DNA from: Methanocaldococcus bathoardescens
GTDB taxonomy: Archaea > AGJL01 > Methanococci > Methanococcales > Methanocaldococcaceae
Length of the DNA stretch: 64,000 nt
Assembly: GCF_000739065.1 (NCBI RefSeq)
Contig: NZ_CP009149.1
Coordinates: forward strand, 1,435,311 to 1,499,310
Reading direction: 5' to 3'
A program made the translations under genes and the position numbers. Shown here piece by piece: positions 38,049-47,398 of the stretch (its first letter is position 1; each line of letters begins with the position of its first letter). Under the pieces are notes generated by a model. The model searched no databases. It was not told the origin of the DNA and saw only the letters and a program-made list of their open reading frames with translations.

Positions 38049-38960
38049 ATGGCTAAATGCAAATTTTGTGATAAAGAAAGTTATGTTAAATTAAAATCAC
38101 CAAAGATGTATTTATGTAAAGAACATTTCGTTGAATATTTTGAAAACAGAGTTAAAAAATCTATAGAGAAATATAAAATGCTAAATAAAGATGAAAAGAT
38201 TTTAGTTGCTATCTCTGGTGGAAAAGATGGGCATGCAGCAGCTTGGGTTTTGAAAAAGTTGGGTTATAATATTGAGCTATTCCATATAAATTTAGGAATT
38301 AAAGGCTTTTCTGAAGTTTCTTTAGAAACTGTTAAAAAATTAGCTGAAAAATTGAAAGTTCCTTTACATATAATTAATTTAAAGGATGTTACTGGAAAGA
38401 CAATGGAAGAAGTTAGGGGAAAGAAGTGTTCAATATGTGGGACAACTAAAAGATATCTAATGAATAGATTTGGTTATGAAAATGGATTTGATGCTATAGT
38501 TACAGGGCATAATTTGGATGATGAAGTTTCTTTCATTCTAAATAATATTTTGAATTGGAATATTAGATATTTGGCTAAACATGAGCCTGTTCTTCCAGCT
38601 CATGATAAATTTTTAAAGAAGGTTAAGATATTCTTTGAGATTGAAGAAGAGCTGATTTTAAAGTATGCTGAGGCAGAAGAAATTCCATTTACAACTGCTA
38701 AGTGTAGATTTGCTGAGAAAGCAATAACTTTGAAGCATAGGGCTTACTTTAATGAGTTGGAAAAAGAGAGGCCTAACATTAAATATCAGTTCCTATCTGG
38801 CTATATGAAAAATAGGCATCTGTTTAAAGTTGAGGAAGAGGATTTCCAATTTAGAGAGTGTGAAGTTTGTGGGATGACATCTGCTGGAAGAATCTGCTCA
38901 TTCTGTAGAGTTTGGAAGCTTTATAAGAAAAATAAGAAATCTAAGGATGAAAAAGAATAA
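38049..38960 (+). CDS. TtuA/Ncs6-type tRNA 2-thiolation enzyme
   Basis: 303 aa. An N-terminal zinc finger CKFC...YLCKEH is followed by the PP-loop [10 protein letters not shown] near residue 56, which adenylates the target uridine. The cysteines of CSICGTTKR and AKCRF are those that bind the catalytic Fe-S cluster in TtuA-type proteins. A second zinc ribbon [17 protein letters not shown] closes the protein. It thiolates tRNA (U54 in TtuA, U34 in Ncs6); which position applies cannot be read from the sequence. GGTGAAAAC precedes ATG 38049. Confidence 0.9.
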   Translation: MAKCKFCDKESYVKLKSPKMYLCKEHFVEYFENRVKKSIEKYKMLNKDEKILVAISGGKDGHAAAWVLKKLGYNIELFHINLGIKGFSEVSLETVKKLAEKLKVPLHIINLKDVTGKTMEEVRGKKCSICGTTKRYLMNRFGYENGFDAIVTGHNLDDEVSFILNNILNWNIRYLAKHEPVLPAHDKFLKKVKIFFEIEEELILKYAEAEEIPFTTAKCRFAEKAITLKHRAYFNELEKERPNIKYQFLSGYMKNRHLFKVEEEDFQFRECEVCGMTSAGRICSFCRVWKLYKKNKKSKDEKE

Positions 38961-38989
38961 AAAATAAAAAATAACTATTTAAAATTTAA

Positions 38990-39673
38990 TTATTTAAATG
39001 CACTCATTAAGGTCCATGCCTCTTTTCCACTTATAAAAGCCCTATTAACCAATCTCTTAAAAATAACCTTGCAGAGTTCTTTTTTATGCTCAGGGATTTT
39101 TTCATTTTTATCTATAAATTCATTAAACTTTCTTATTAATAACTCTTTATCTTTTTTTGATGCCTCCCTCATTCTTATATCTAAAAATCTATTTTCAACT
39201 TTTTTTGTGTAAATCTCATATAAAATAACTGCAACTGCATGAGATAAGTTCATAATTGGATACTTCTCAGATGTTGGTATAGAAACTAATAAATCACATT
39301 TATCTATCTCTTCATTTCTCAATCCATCATCTTCCCTACCAAAAACAATTCCTATATTTCCTTTAACTTCTAAAATTTTATCTGCTAATTCTTTTGGTGT
39401 TATTGGAACTCTCTTTAAATTTCTATCTCCCCCTCTTGCCCCTGAAGTGGCTATAATAAAATCCAAATCATTTATAGCTTCATCAAAGTTTTCGTAGAAT
39501 TTGGCATTATCCAAAATTTCTTTTGCATGGACTGCCATCATATAAGCTTCATCATTAATTATGCTTTTATCTCCAACTATTCTAAGCTCATCAAATCCAA
39601 AATTCATCATAACTCTTGCTATACTGCCAACATTTCCACTGTATTTTGGATTAACTAAGATAACGGAAATCAT
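38990..39673 (-). CDS. TrmJ/SpoU-type tRNA 2'-O-methyltransferase
   Basis: 227 aa SPOUT methyltransferase. Motif 1 is NPKYSGNVGSIARVMMNFG, motif 2 IGIVFGREDDGLRNEEIDKCD and motif 3 IPTSEKYPIMNLSHAVAVILYE, which together form the knotted SAM site. It transfers a methyl group to a ribose 2'-OH, in the TrmJ group at tRNA position 32. The C-terminal helical extension of 80 residues is typical. It ends 30 bp from the oppositely oriented thiolase gene, both tRNA modification genes. Confidence 0.9.
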   Translation of the reverse strand: MISVILVNPKYSGNVGSIARVMMNFGFDELRIVGDKSIINDEAYMMAVHAKEILDNAKFYENFDEAINDLDFIIATSGARGGDRNLKRVPITPKELADKILEVKGNIGIVFGREDDGLRNEEIDKCDLLVSIPTSEKYPIMNLSHAVAVILYEIYTKKVENRFLDIRMREASKKDKELLIRKFNEFIDKNEKIPEHKKELCKVIFKRLVNRAFISGKEAWTLMSAFK

Positions 39674-39685
39674 GCTACCCCTATT

Positions 39686-40219
39686 TTAATTATTTAAAGC
39701 ATTTATAAAATCATTGAAGGATTTTATTCCTTTTAATTTATTAAAATCTAATTTATCAACGTAGTTTGAAAGATGCTGTTTTTTATATTTAAATTTGGAT
39801 TTTAAGGCATCTGACGGTTTTGAACTCCACTTGATATTTAAACTTATACAAATCCATTCTTCAACTTCATAATCAAAAACAACAATGCTATAAGGTGTTT
39901 TTATGTTTTTTGGAATGTGTTTCTTTGCTTTGTCTATGTTTTGTTGGTATTTTCCTTGATTTTTGTCCCCATCTAAGATTATTATGATTTTATCTGGTTT
40001 TACTAAATCATCAACTGCTTTTATCTGTTTTTCCATTTTCTTATTACATATATAAGGCATGTGGATTGGGTTTCTTTGTCCTCTTACTTTAGAAAATACA
40101 ATTTTGTAATTTAAAAACTCTGATTTATTTAATTCATTAACCAATCTTTTAAAGAACTCTCCTCCATATTTATCTTCAACCATTAAAACAACCTCTCTTA
40201 TGGGTTTATTCTTCTTCAT
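39686..40219 (-). CDS. TOPRIM-like (DUF4276/DUF4435-type) protein, partner of upstream ATPase
   Basis: About 177 aa. It has an acidic pattern like TOPRIM nucleases: VVLMVEDKYGGEFFKRLV (Glu), IIIILDGDKNQGK (D-x-D) and VFDYEVEEWIC. Such small TOPRIM genes next to an ABC-type ATPase recall two-gene defence pairs such as PARIS (AriA/AriB) or split OLD systems. ATG 40219 is chosen because a GAGG-rich site precedes it and it overlaps the ATPase end by 14 bp; an in-frame upstream ATG would overlap by 59 bp. Role inferred from pairing only. Confidence 0.75.
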   Translation of the reverse strand: MKKNKPIREVVLMVEDKYGGEFFKRLVNELNKSEFLNYKIVFSKVRGQRNPIHMPYICNKKMEKQIKAVDDLVKPDKIIIILDGDKNQGKYQQNIDKAKKHIPKNIKTPYSIVVFDYEVEEWICISLNIKWSSKPSDALKSKFKYKKQHLSNYVDKLDFNKLKGIKSFNDFINALNN

Positions 40220-41483
40220 CTCCCTCATCCTCATCAAAAATATTTCCATAAAGCCATCCTTCACTAAAACTTAGCCCTAACTCATTTAATTTCTCTTTTA
40301 ATTTCTCTGGATTTTTAATTCTGATAAACCTTGATTCTCCAAACTTTTTATCAACAAATATAACATCTTTTGGCTCTGTTAAATCAACAACAATTGGTGA
40401 ATGGGTAGTTATAATAATTTGGCTTTCTGAATCCTTTAAAGTATCAAATATCAACTCCAATGCCTCTGGATAGAGAGAATTTTCAATTTCATCGATTATT
40501 AAGATTGATGGCTTTAGATAGATTGCAGTTAAAATTAACAGTGTCTTATAAAAACCATCAGAAATTGATGGAGGAGATAGTTCAACCCCTTCCTCAAAAA
40601 CTTTCATTAAAACTCTTCCATCGTCTGTTAATTGAAAAGATATTCTTGTGTTTGGAAAAATCATTGATAATGGATTTAAAATATCTTCTGGGATTCTTCC
40701 TTCTTTTAAAAATATGTTGTATAGGACAGTTATTAAATTGCTTCCGTCTTCATTTAGTGTTATTTCTTTTTTTGCTGGTTTTGGTGTTTTTAGTTCTTTT
40801 ATATGGATGGGTTTGAATAACATCAAAGTTTCAATCAATCTTAATATATGCCATTGTAGTTCTCTTATATCCTCTGGTGAAAATATCTTAACTGTAAAAA
40901 TATTTTTATTTTCATCAATTAAACCATAAACATACGAATTTTTGGAAAATTTATTACAGAGTATTATTAGAGAAAAAATATTATCCATTTTCAAATTCAT
41001 TTCCATTTTTTGGTATAAAACATCTTCTTTATTTGGATGCCCACAATTTGCATAAGCATCATAATATATATTTGAAAATGCCTTATCTATCCAATTTTTA
41101 TTATGCTCAACAATAATGGTATTTTCTTCTTTTATTAGTTTAAAATAGCCTTTCATCTCTAAAACTTCTCTTAGTATTTTAAAACCTCCACCAACACCAG
41201 TAAAGGTTGTTTCAAAATAAACCTCATAGCCCTCAATATCAAACACCAAACCAATAGTTATTGGTAGTTCCTCCATTCCTTGCCAAACTATGTTGTTGTA
41301 TCCCCACCACTCTAAAAATGGAAATGGGTCTCTTTCAACATAAATTTTTCTTAATAATTTAAAAACTTCAACTAAGTTGGACTTTCCAGAGGCATTTCTT
41401 CCAATAACTACGTTAAATTTTCCAAATTCAATTTCACAATCATGTAGGCTTTTAAAATTCTTTACTATGAGTTTTTTGAGCAT
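40206..41483 (-). CDS. AAA ATPase (AAA_21/AAA_15 type, ABC-like)
   Basis: 425 aa. MLKKLIVKNFKSLHDCEIEF opens an SMC/RecF-like ATPase; Walker A is IGRNASGKSN near residue 30, Walker B SILIIDEIENSLYPEA near residue 335, switch ITTHSPIVVDL near residue 365, and the ABC-like signature SPPSISDGFYKTL before Walker B. No membrane segments. It overlaps the TOPRIM-like gene, so both products should act together. GGTGATAGA precedes ATG 41483. Members of this family serve in defence or DNA repair, hence a defence assignment is plausible but unproven. Confidence 0.85.
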   Translation of the reverse strand: MLKKLIVKNFKSLHDCEIEFGKFNVVIGRNASGKSNLVEVFKLLRKIYVERDPFPFLEWWGYNNIVWQGMEELPITIGLVFDIEGYEVYFETTFTGVGGGFKILREVLEMKGYFKLIKEENTIIVEHNKNWIDKAFSNIYYDAYANCGHPNKEDVLYQKMEMNLKMDNIFSLIILCNKFSKNSYVYGLIDENKNIFTVKIFSPEDIRELQWHILRLIETLMLFKPIHIKELKTPKPAKKEITLNEDGSNLITVLYNIFLKEGRIPEDILNPLSMIFPNTRISFQLTDDGRVLMKVFEEGVELSPPSISDGFYKTLLILTAIYLKPSILIIDEIENSLYPEALELIFDTLKDSESQIIITTHSPIVVDLTEPKDVIFVDKKFGESRFIRIKNPEKLKEKLNELGLSFSEGWLYGNIFDEDEGDEEE

Positions 41484-41521
41484 TCTATCACCATTGGCAA
41501 TAAGTTACATCTAATTTCTAT

Positions 41522-41899
41522 TTAAGATTTTTCCTTCTTTTTCAGCTTATAATAATGATATTCAACCGTCTTTAAGTTTATGCCTGTTATTTCAGCTATT
41601 TCTTTAGGTTTTTTGTCCAGATATTTTTTAATAATTTTATCTACGTTTGTAGGTCTTCCTGTCTTTGCCTTTATTGGAATAACTTCAACATCAACTCCTT
41701 CTAATGCCTTTATAATCTTTTTTGAAGACCTTTTATATTTTGATTTTGGCAAATATATTTTCTTTGGCTCACAGTTCTCTAATAGGGCAATAGCAATATC
41801 CCTATCTAATTCTAAGTTTATATAAACCTCATCTTCACTATCACAACTTTTAATTTTCTCAATTAATTCTTCTTTTGTCTTAGCTCTTAACTTTTTCAT
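41522..41899 (-). CDS. DUF1699 family protein with C-terminal helix-turn-helix
   Basis: 125 aa. The N-terminal 70 residues form an alpha/beta unit (MKKLRAKTKEELIEKIKSCD, VDVEVIPIKAKTGRPTNVD); the tail KKPKEIAEITGINLKTVEYHYYKLKKK is a helix-turn-helix of the LuxR/sigma type. This matches the archaeal DUF1699 family; a DNA-binding regulator is likely. Its ATG overlaps the stop of nob1 by four bases (ATGA), so they are translationally coupled. Confidence 0.85.
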   Translation of the reverse strand: MKKLRAKTKEELIEKIKSCDSEDEVYINLELDRDIAIALLENCEPKKIYLPKSKYKRSSKKIIKALEGVDVEVIPIKAKTGRPTNVDKIIKKYLDKKPKEIAEITGINLKTVEYHYYKLKKKEKS

Positions 41900-42399
41900 T
41901 TTCTCTTCCTTTTCTTTTTTAACCTTGATTTTACCATTTTTCTTTTTAGTGGGCTACCACAAATCTCACAGACATCTTCTCTATAATCTACTGGATAAAG
42001 TTTTTTACAACCTTCACAAACCTTTCTCCAAACAAAATCTTTATCTGTTGGTTCAAAAGCTACTCCTTTAACTTCAATATTTAATTTTTTAGCCACATTT
42101 TGAATACCATAATCATCTGTATATAGAATAGCATTTAAATTTAAAGCTAATGCCAAAACGCCAATATCTTGCTGAGATAAATTATCACCTGTTTTTTTAA
42201 CAACCTCTTCAACCTTTTTTATATACTCTTTATCTGGACTCATTATTTTCAATTTTCCAAAATCTAATGCCTGCTCAACAATAATTTTTTTTGATTCAAT
42301 CTCTTCCAGAACTTCTGGGGTTGTGTAATGCTCCCCCTCTTCTATAATTGGATTGTATCCATGTATAATAGCTGAGGCATCTAACACCTTAACTTTCAT
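41896..42399 (-). CDS. Nob1-like rRNA endonuclease (PIN domain plus zinc ribbon)
   Basis: 167 aa. The PIN domain begins VKVLDASAIIHGY with the first catalytic Asp, has VLEEIES and SQQDIGVLALAL and ILYTDDYGI with the other acids. A zinc ribbon follows: CEGCKKLYP...CEICGSPLKRK, then a basic tail SRLKKKRKRK. This order defines Nob1, which cleaves the 3' end of pre-16S rRNA in archaea. Starts ATG 42399; a 340-bp gap with a MITE and a gene remnant lies upstream. Confidence 0.93.
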   Translation of the reverse strand: MKVKVLDASAIIHGYNPIIEEGEHYTTPEVLEEIESKKIIVEQALDFGKLKIMSPDKEYIKKVEEVVKKTGDNLSQQDIGVLALALNLNAILYTDDYGIQNVAKKLNIEVKGVAFEPTDKDFVWRKVCEGCKKLYPVDYREDVCEICGSPLKRKMVKSRLKKKRKRK

Positions 42400-42513
42400 A
42401 ATTTCACATCCTAATTGTTAATAATTAGTTAAGGTTTATAGAAGTTTTCGTATTTGAAACTAAATGATTTCTGTTGATGATGAGGATGTTAAAGATGTTT
42501 AAATATTGCATTA

Positions 42514-42609
42514 AAATAGGGCTTTCGCAGTTTATATGTTAAATTTGGAACTTTGACGCCAAAGGCGTCATTGCGTCAATAAAAAATTTATTCCTGCGAA
42601 AGTCCTATT
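42514..42609. mobile_element. 96-bp MITE-like element, copy 2
   Basis: Terminal inverted repeats AATAGGGCTTTCGCAG (42514-42529) and CTGCGAAAGTCCTATT (42594-42609), one G-T mismatch. Inner hairpin GACGCC-AAA-GGCGTC at about 42555-42569. Same size and plan as the 36478 copy, but with paired base changes in both stems (A-T to G-C). Confidence 0.7.
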
Positions 42610-42610
42610 A

Positions 42611-42732
42611 AAAAGATATCCTGAAGTAATATCTGAAAAAAATAAAAAAAGCTATTAACAATTGGCAATAAAGAATATATTGATGAAGAAACAATGAAAG
42701 AATCGATAAAAAACTTCCCATACAAATTTTAA
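42611..42732 (+). pseudogene. Possible decayed gene remnant
   Basis: Downstream of the MITE, KRYPEVISEKNKKSY in one frame and LLTIGNKEYIDEETMKESI with NFPYKF and a stop in the next frame join into one protein-like tail after a single frameshift. No ribosome site or start is present. The family is not recognised; it could be the end of a gene interrupted by the MITE, but the left part before the element does not read through. Confidence 0.3.
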
Positions 42733-42742
42733 TTATATTGGG

Positions 42743-43495
42743 TTAATTTTCTTCCTGTTCCTTAGAAAATTTAGTAGATAATTGAATTAGAAGTTCACTT
42801 AAATCTTTGTTAAATTTTTCCTGCATTTCACTGAGAGCTTCTAATGCTATTGATATTCCACTTAGACCTTTTATGTCATGAACTACATGTTCTTGTTCTT
42901 TTGAAATTTTGTCTAATATATTGCTTATTTCAATAATTTCATTTATATCTTTACCCAAAATTTCTGTACCCTCTTTTATTTTGTCTATAACATCTAAAAC
43001 TTCTTTTAAAGTTTCTAATTCATCCATTACTTCAGAGTTAAATTTCTTAATTTCTTTTGTAAGATTCATCGTTTGAACAGCCATTCTTCTTATCTCATCA
43101 GCAACAACTGCAAAACCTTTTCCGAATTCTTTAGCTCTTTCGGCTTCAATTGATGCGTTTAATGCTACTAAATTAGTTTGTTTTGCTACTTTACTTATTG
43201 AATTGCTTATTTCAGATATGTACTCCAAATTTTTAACAAGTTTGTTAAATTCATTTGCAAAAGTTTCAAGCTTTTGGAAAAATGGTAAAAAATCATTTCT
43301 AAATTTTTCAAGTTCATTTACAATATTTGAGAGTTTTTCAATGTTTTTGATAATGGCAATATTATTTTCCAAGAATTTTCCACTAATCTCCTCTGCTAAT
43401 TCATTTATTATTTTTGATGTCTCTTTATTACCTGCCTCCAATCTTACAGCATTTGAAAGAACTTCTGATGTTTTTATTATATCATCTATGTCCAT
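42743..43495 (-). CDS. Soluble methyl-accepting chemotaxis-like signalling protein
   Basis: 250 aa, no membrane helix, almost wholly coiled coil. The centre carries the MCP hairpin tip [20 protein letters not shown] then [20 protein letters not shown], the CheA/CheW contact region, flanked by about 12 heptads on each side. There is no ligand-binding domain, so the sensor is probably the diiron protein encoded directly upstream. ATG 43495 ([10 protein letters not shown]) follows GGTGACTTTT; the gap to the ODP gene is 5 bp. No che genes are present in the window. Confidence 0.9.
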   Translation of the reverse strand: MDIDDIIKTSEVLSNAVRLEAGNKETSKIINELAEEISGKFLENNIAIIKNIEKLSNIVNELEKFRNDFLPFFQKLETFANEFNKLVKNLEYISEISNSISKVAKQTNLVALNASIEAERAKEFGKGFAVVADEIRRMAVQTMNLTKEIKKFNSEVMDELETLKEVLDVIDKIKEGTEILGKDINEIIEISNILDKISKEQEHVVHDIKGLSGISIALEALSEMQEKFNKDLSELLIQLSTKFSKEQEEN

Positions 43496-43500
43496 AAAAG

Positions 43501-44286
43501 TCACCTCAATAAATCAACACCACATTTCAAATTATCAAGGAAACTAAAGAATCTATTGATATGTTTCTTTGGAATTATTCCCCCATGTTGTGGTAAAATT
43601 GCTTCAATATCCAAACCACGAACTTTTCTAAGCCAACATTTTATTGCAGCATTACCTGCCATTAAACGTTCATGAAGTGGTTTCATTGCCTGAATATGTT
43701 TTTCCATATCCTCAACCACTAATATGGGCTCTTCCAACATTGCTATTCCAATATCGCCAGTAAATAAGAATTTACTCCTTCTATCATATATTGTAAAATG
43801 CCCTGGACTGTGAAGGTAGTGTGCAGGTATGAACTCCAAAGTTGTCGAGCCAAATTTTAAAGTTTCTCCTTCATCAGGTAGCGGATATGCTACACTTTCT
43901 ACATCTTCAAATCCAAAGTGTGGTAAAAACCTTATCCAAAGCCAACTGGTTACAAGTTTGGCATTAGTTAATGTCCTCCAAAGGGGAATACTTCCTGCCA
44001 CGTCTGGGTCTTGGTGGCACATATAAACATATTCAACATTTTTTGGGTTTATGTATTTGGAAATATTTGAAAGGACTTTTGGAAATATTCTATATCCTCC
44101 TGGGTCTAATAAGAATCCTTTGCCCTTATTTACTATCAGATAACTATTAACATCAACATCACTATAGCTGCCAGTGGTGCTCCCTCCTGAAGAAGTTCCT
44201 AAATAAATTACCATGTGTTCATTATCTTTATAAAGTACATGATCTTTTCTTGGATCTAAATCTGGGCTAATATTGTATGTTCCCAT
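43501..44286 (-). CDS. ODP-like metallo-beta-lactamase fold diiron sensor protein
   Basis: 261 aa MBL-fold protein. [17 protein letters not shown] and [13 protein letters not shown] (H-x-D-P-D replaces the usual HxHxDH), [22 protein letters not shown] and LPQHGGII supply the metal ligands. This ligand pattern is that of FprA-type diiron domains and of ODP, a diiron oxygen sensor linked to chemotaxis in Treponema. There is no flavodoxin domain, so it is unlikely to be an oxygen reductase by itself. It precedes a soluble MCP gene by five bases, which supports a sensor role. Confidence 0.82.
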   Translation of the reverse strand: MGTYNISPDLDPRKDHVLYKDNEHMVIYLGTSSGGSTTGSYSDVDVNSYLIVNKGKGFLLDPGGYRIFPKVLSNISKYINPKNVEYVYMCHQDPDVAGSIPLWRTLTNAKLVTSWLWIRFLPHFGFEDVESVAYPLPDEGETLKFGSTTLEFIPAHYLHSPGHFTIYDRRSKFLFTGDIGIAMLEEPILVVEDMEKHIQAMKPLHERLMAGNAAIKCWLRKVRGLDIEAILPQHGGIIPKKHINRFFSFLDNLKCGVDLLR

Positions 44287-44842
44287 TTTTTCCCACCGAT
44301 AAATAAAGAATTTTGGAATATATAATATTAAATATCAAATTACCTATATAAATTTAATTATTTTAGAAGTTTTGTATTATGAAAACTAATATTTATATCA
44401 TCTCGTTAGTTTTAATAGTTATTAGACCCATAATTTTAGATAAGGATATATATGTTCTCTAAGGTTATTAATTAAATTTCTTTTTTCTAATGAGGAATTT
44501 TCTTCATCTTTTTAAATCTTTGAAAATCAATATATTTATAATGTAATAAGTTATCTTCCATTTTTGGAGAGTTTTACTACCTATTCAGATGTATCTGATG
44601 TTTAACACTTTCTTTGCTAAAGAATATATTATTCCCCTCATAAAAACTAGTTTTTTCCATTTTATTGTTTTTTACATAATAGATGCTAAAATTAGATAGA
44701 ATAGCAATAATTTTTTAGTAGTGACAATAGATTTATCTTTACGTGTATTGTTACTCTTGTAAGTCCCTATAATTAAAAATATAATGTATCGTTATATATA
44801 AATACTTAATACGAGAGTTCTATTTATAAAAAAGTTGGTGAG
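44287..44842. other. 556-bp AT-rich gap, no gene recognised
   Basis: All frames are broken by stops at short intervals. A minus-strand stretch (about 44560-44650) reads FMRGIIYSLAKKVLNIRYI before a stop, too short to name. A TATA box ATATATAAATACTT at about 44795-44810 serves the MetE-like gene. No repeats or stable RNA structure seen. Confidence 0.6.
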
Positions 44843-45778
44843 ATGATGATAACAACAGTTGTTGGTAGTTATCCAGTAGTTAAAAAGGAAGAAACATTTT
44901 TAGATAAGGTAAAAAAAGCATTTGGGCTGTATGATGAATATAAATATGCTATTGAGAAAGCTGTTGAAGACCAAGTTAAAGCAGGAATTGGTATTATAAG
45001 TGATGGACAAGTTAGAGGAGATATGGTTGAGATTTTCACAAACAACATGTATGGTTTTGATGGAAAAAGAGTTGTTGGTAGAGTAGAGTTCATAAAACCA
45101 ATAACACTAAAAGATATTTTATATGCTAAGAGTATAGCTAAAAAACTTAATCCTAATGTTGAAGTTAAGGGAATTATTACAGGGCCTTGCACAATAGCTT
45201 CATCTGTTAGGGTTGAGAGCTATTATTCAGACAATAGAGATGAGAATTTAATTTATGATATTGCTAAAGCCCTTAGGAAGGAGGTTGAAGCATTAAAAAA
45301 GCATGTCCCAATAATACAAATTGATGAACCGATATTATCAACTGGTTTGTATGATTTTGATGTTGCAAGGAAAGCTATAGATATTATAGTTAATGGTTTA
45401 GATATAACATTTGCTATGCATGTGTGTGGGGATGTATATAATATTATTGACGAACTAAATAAATTTAATGTAGATATTTTAGACCATGAATTTGCATCTA
45501 ATAGAAAAAACTTGGATATTTTAGAAAGTATAGAAAAGAATGTTGGCTTTGGTTGTATAAATACAAAAATTAAGAAAGTTGAAAGTGTTGAAGAGATAAA
45601 AAGCTTAATAGAAGAAGGAATGGAAATATTAAAAAATAATGAAAAATTGAATAAAAATTTATCTGAAAATATTTTAATAGACCCTGACTGCGGAATGAGG
45701 TTATTACCGATAGATATTGCCTTTAATAAATTAAAAAATATGGTTGAAGCATCTAAGCTTGTAAAAAGTGAATTTTAA
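44843..45778 (+). CDS. Archaeal short MetE-type methionine synthase
   Basis: 311 aa, equals only the C-terminal catalytic barrel of cobalamin-independent methionine synthase. The start TTVVGSYPVV and the zinc ligands are visible: MHVCGDV (His and Cys near residue 198), a Glu in DHEFASN and DPDCGMR (Cys near residue 288). In methanogens this short form takes the methyl group from a methylcobamide, not from folate, to make methionine from homocysteine. GTTGGTGAG precedes ATG ATG at 44843/44846. It stands alone with its own promoter. Confidence 0.9.
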   Translation: MMITTVVGSYPVVKKEETFLDKVKKAFGLYDEYKYAIEKAVEDQVKAGIGIISDGQVRGDMVEIFTNNMYGFDGKRVVGRVEFIKPITLKDILYAKSIAKKLNPNVEVKGIITGPCTIASSVRVESYYSDNRDENLIYDIAKALRKEVEALKKHVPIIQIDEPILSTGLYDFDVARKAIDIIVNGLDITFAMHVCGDVYNIIDELNKFNVDILDHEFASNRKNLDILESIEKNVGFGCINTKIKKVESVEEIKSLIEEGMEILKNNEKLNKNLSENILIDPDCGMRLLPIDIAFNKLKNMVEASKLVKSEF

Positions 45779-45787
45779 GATTTTTAA

Positions 45788-47386
45788 TTATTCTTCTATA
45801 AGTGGTTTATACCCTACTGAACCCCAACTATCTGTTTTATTTGTATATAGGCCAATTATAGAATAAGAGCCGTTATTAACTAATATGTATTGAGTAGGGT
45901 CTCCATAGTATATAGTTCCAGTGAAAGTTTTTGGTTTTTCTTCTTTATAGTCAGGGTTTGTATATTCTTCATTACTAACAGTGGTTGTGATATCATTTAT
46001 ATCTTTTAAAAATATCCAATCTATTGAAACTTTTGCATCACTACTACTTAAAGTATTGATTGAGATTGGGTATGATGAAGTGTCTGATGAAACATGGTAA
46101 TCTCCGCTTGTAGGGTCAAATATTTTAATTGGGGTTAAATTATCGTACATTATGTATCCATACATACTACCATCATTGTTTCTCAACATTCGATATATGT
46201 AATAATTACCTATCGATTCGTTACCTGCATTATAATAACCATCTCCAGAACCATTGTAGAAATACAAAACATTTCCTGCCCATTCATTTTTGTATACCCA
46301 TCCTACTCCAATCCAGTCACTTAAAGGTGTAAAAAACCCAACGGATTGAGCATGTATTGGTGTGAAATTACCTTTAAATACTAATTCAAATCCAGTCCCA
46401 TACATTTTATTGGAATACACACTTGAACCAAGCCCTTGAACTGTTAAAATACTATTATTTATATAATACCCTCCAACAACTGTCCATTTTTCATAATTCA
46501 TATAATTAAAATTATCAAATAATATAAATGTTTCATCAGGATTTTGTCTATCTACTTTTGTTGTTGAGTTATAGAGTAAAAGTATTTGCCCATTATTAAT
46601 ATTGCTTCTACTACACCTTACCCAAATTACAGATGTTTCATAGTTTCCTTCTTTCCAAGTTTGCACCCAATAAGGTAAAAGAACATTCCATTTATTGCTT
46701 GTTGAATTCCATCCTATTATTCTTATTTCTCTTGGTGATGAAGAATTATACATGTGGTTATAATTAAAGTTAGTATTGTTTAGTATTATGCAAAATGTAT
46801 GGTTTTTATTATCATTTGGGAAATTATTCACATTTATAACTTTATAGTAACCCCATTCATAGTAAAATTTATTTAAGTAAACATATGGGTCGGGAATTCT
46901 TGATAATTTCACATCTTTATCTATAATTAATGGCTTTGAAGCGATTAATTCTCCATTGTTTAATTTCTTTTTATATTCAATATTTACTGTAAATTTAACA
47001 TTAACAACATCAGGGTTTTCTGTTGGGTTTATTTCAGGGGTGGTAATATTATATGTTATATTGACGTAATTTTCCTTTACACAGTAAAGTGTCTTATTAA
47101 TTTCATTTTTAATACATTCTGCTATATAATTTACAGCATCTTCCGAACTTTCAAAAAACTGTCGTTTTTTCATTATTTTATAGCTTGTATTTATAAAAGC
47201 GTCTTCTACAATTTTATCGATATTCCTTTCCAAAGTGTTTATTATGTTGTCTTCATATAAACTTACTTTTTTTATCGATATTTCGTCCTCTATTGCTTTT
47301 GTTTTGTATTCAAGAGTGGTATATAGTACTGTTGAGGTTACAAATACCAACATGACTAAGATTATTGCATTTTGTGAAAAATACAT
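45788..47386 (-). CDS. DUF2341 cell-surface protein with N-terminal membrane anchor
   Basis: 532 aa. One N-terminal helix (residues 5-24, NAIILVMLVFVTSTVLY) anchors it; then a coiled segment, and a DUF2341 domain about residues 170-300 (NHTFCIILNNTNF, LLPYWVQTWKEGN, LLLYNSTT). The rest is Asn/Tyr/Ser-rich beta structure of a lectin-like kind (FDNFNYMNYEKWTVVGG). Many N-x-S/T sequons indicate glycosylation outside the cell. It is the last gene of a leftward surface operon that begins with the PKD adhesin. Confidence 0.8.
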   Translation of the reverse strand: MYFSQNAIILVMLVFVTSTVLYTTLEYKTKAIEDEISIKKVSLYEDNIINTLERNIDKIVEDAFINTSYKIMKKRQFFESSEDAVNYIAECIKNEINKTLYCVKENYVNITYNITTPEINPTENPDVVNVKFTVNIEYKKKLNNGELIASKPLIIDKDVKLSRIPDPYVYLNKFYYEWGYYKVINVNNFPNDNKNHTFCIILNNTNFNYNHMYNSSSPREIRIIGWNSTSNKWNVLLPYWVQTWKEGNYETSVIWVRCSRSNINNGQILLLYNSTTKVDRQNPDETFILFDNFNYMNYEKWTVVGGYYINNSILTVQGLGSSVYSNKMYGTGFELVFKGNFTPIHAQSVGFFTPLSDWIGVGWVYKNEWAGNVLYFYNGSGDGYYNAGNESIGNYYIYRMLRNNDGSMYGYIMYDNLTPIKIFDPTSGDYHVSSDTSSYPISINTLSSSDAKVSIDWIFLKDINDITTTVSNEEYTNPDYKEEKPKTFTGTIYYGDPTQYILVNNGSYSIIGLYTNKTDSWGSVGYKPLIEE

Positions 47387-47398
47387 GAAACAACACCT

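Noticed and set aside
44287-44842. Degraded transposase in the gap before the MetE-like gene
   Set aside because: Only fragments of 15-25 residues without stop can be read in any frame, and no terminal repeats were found.
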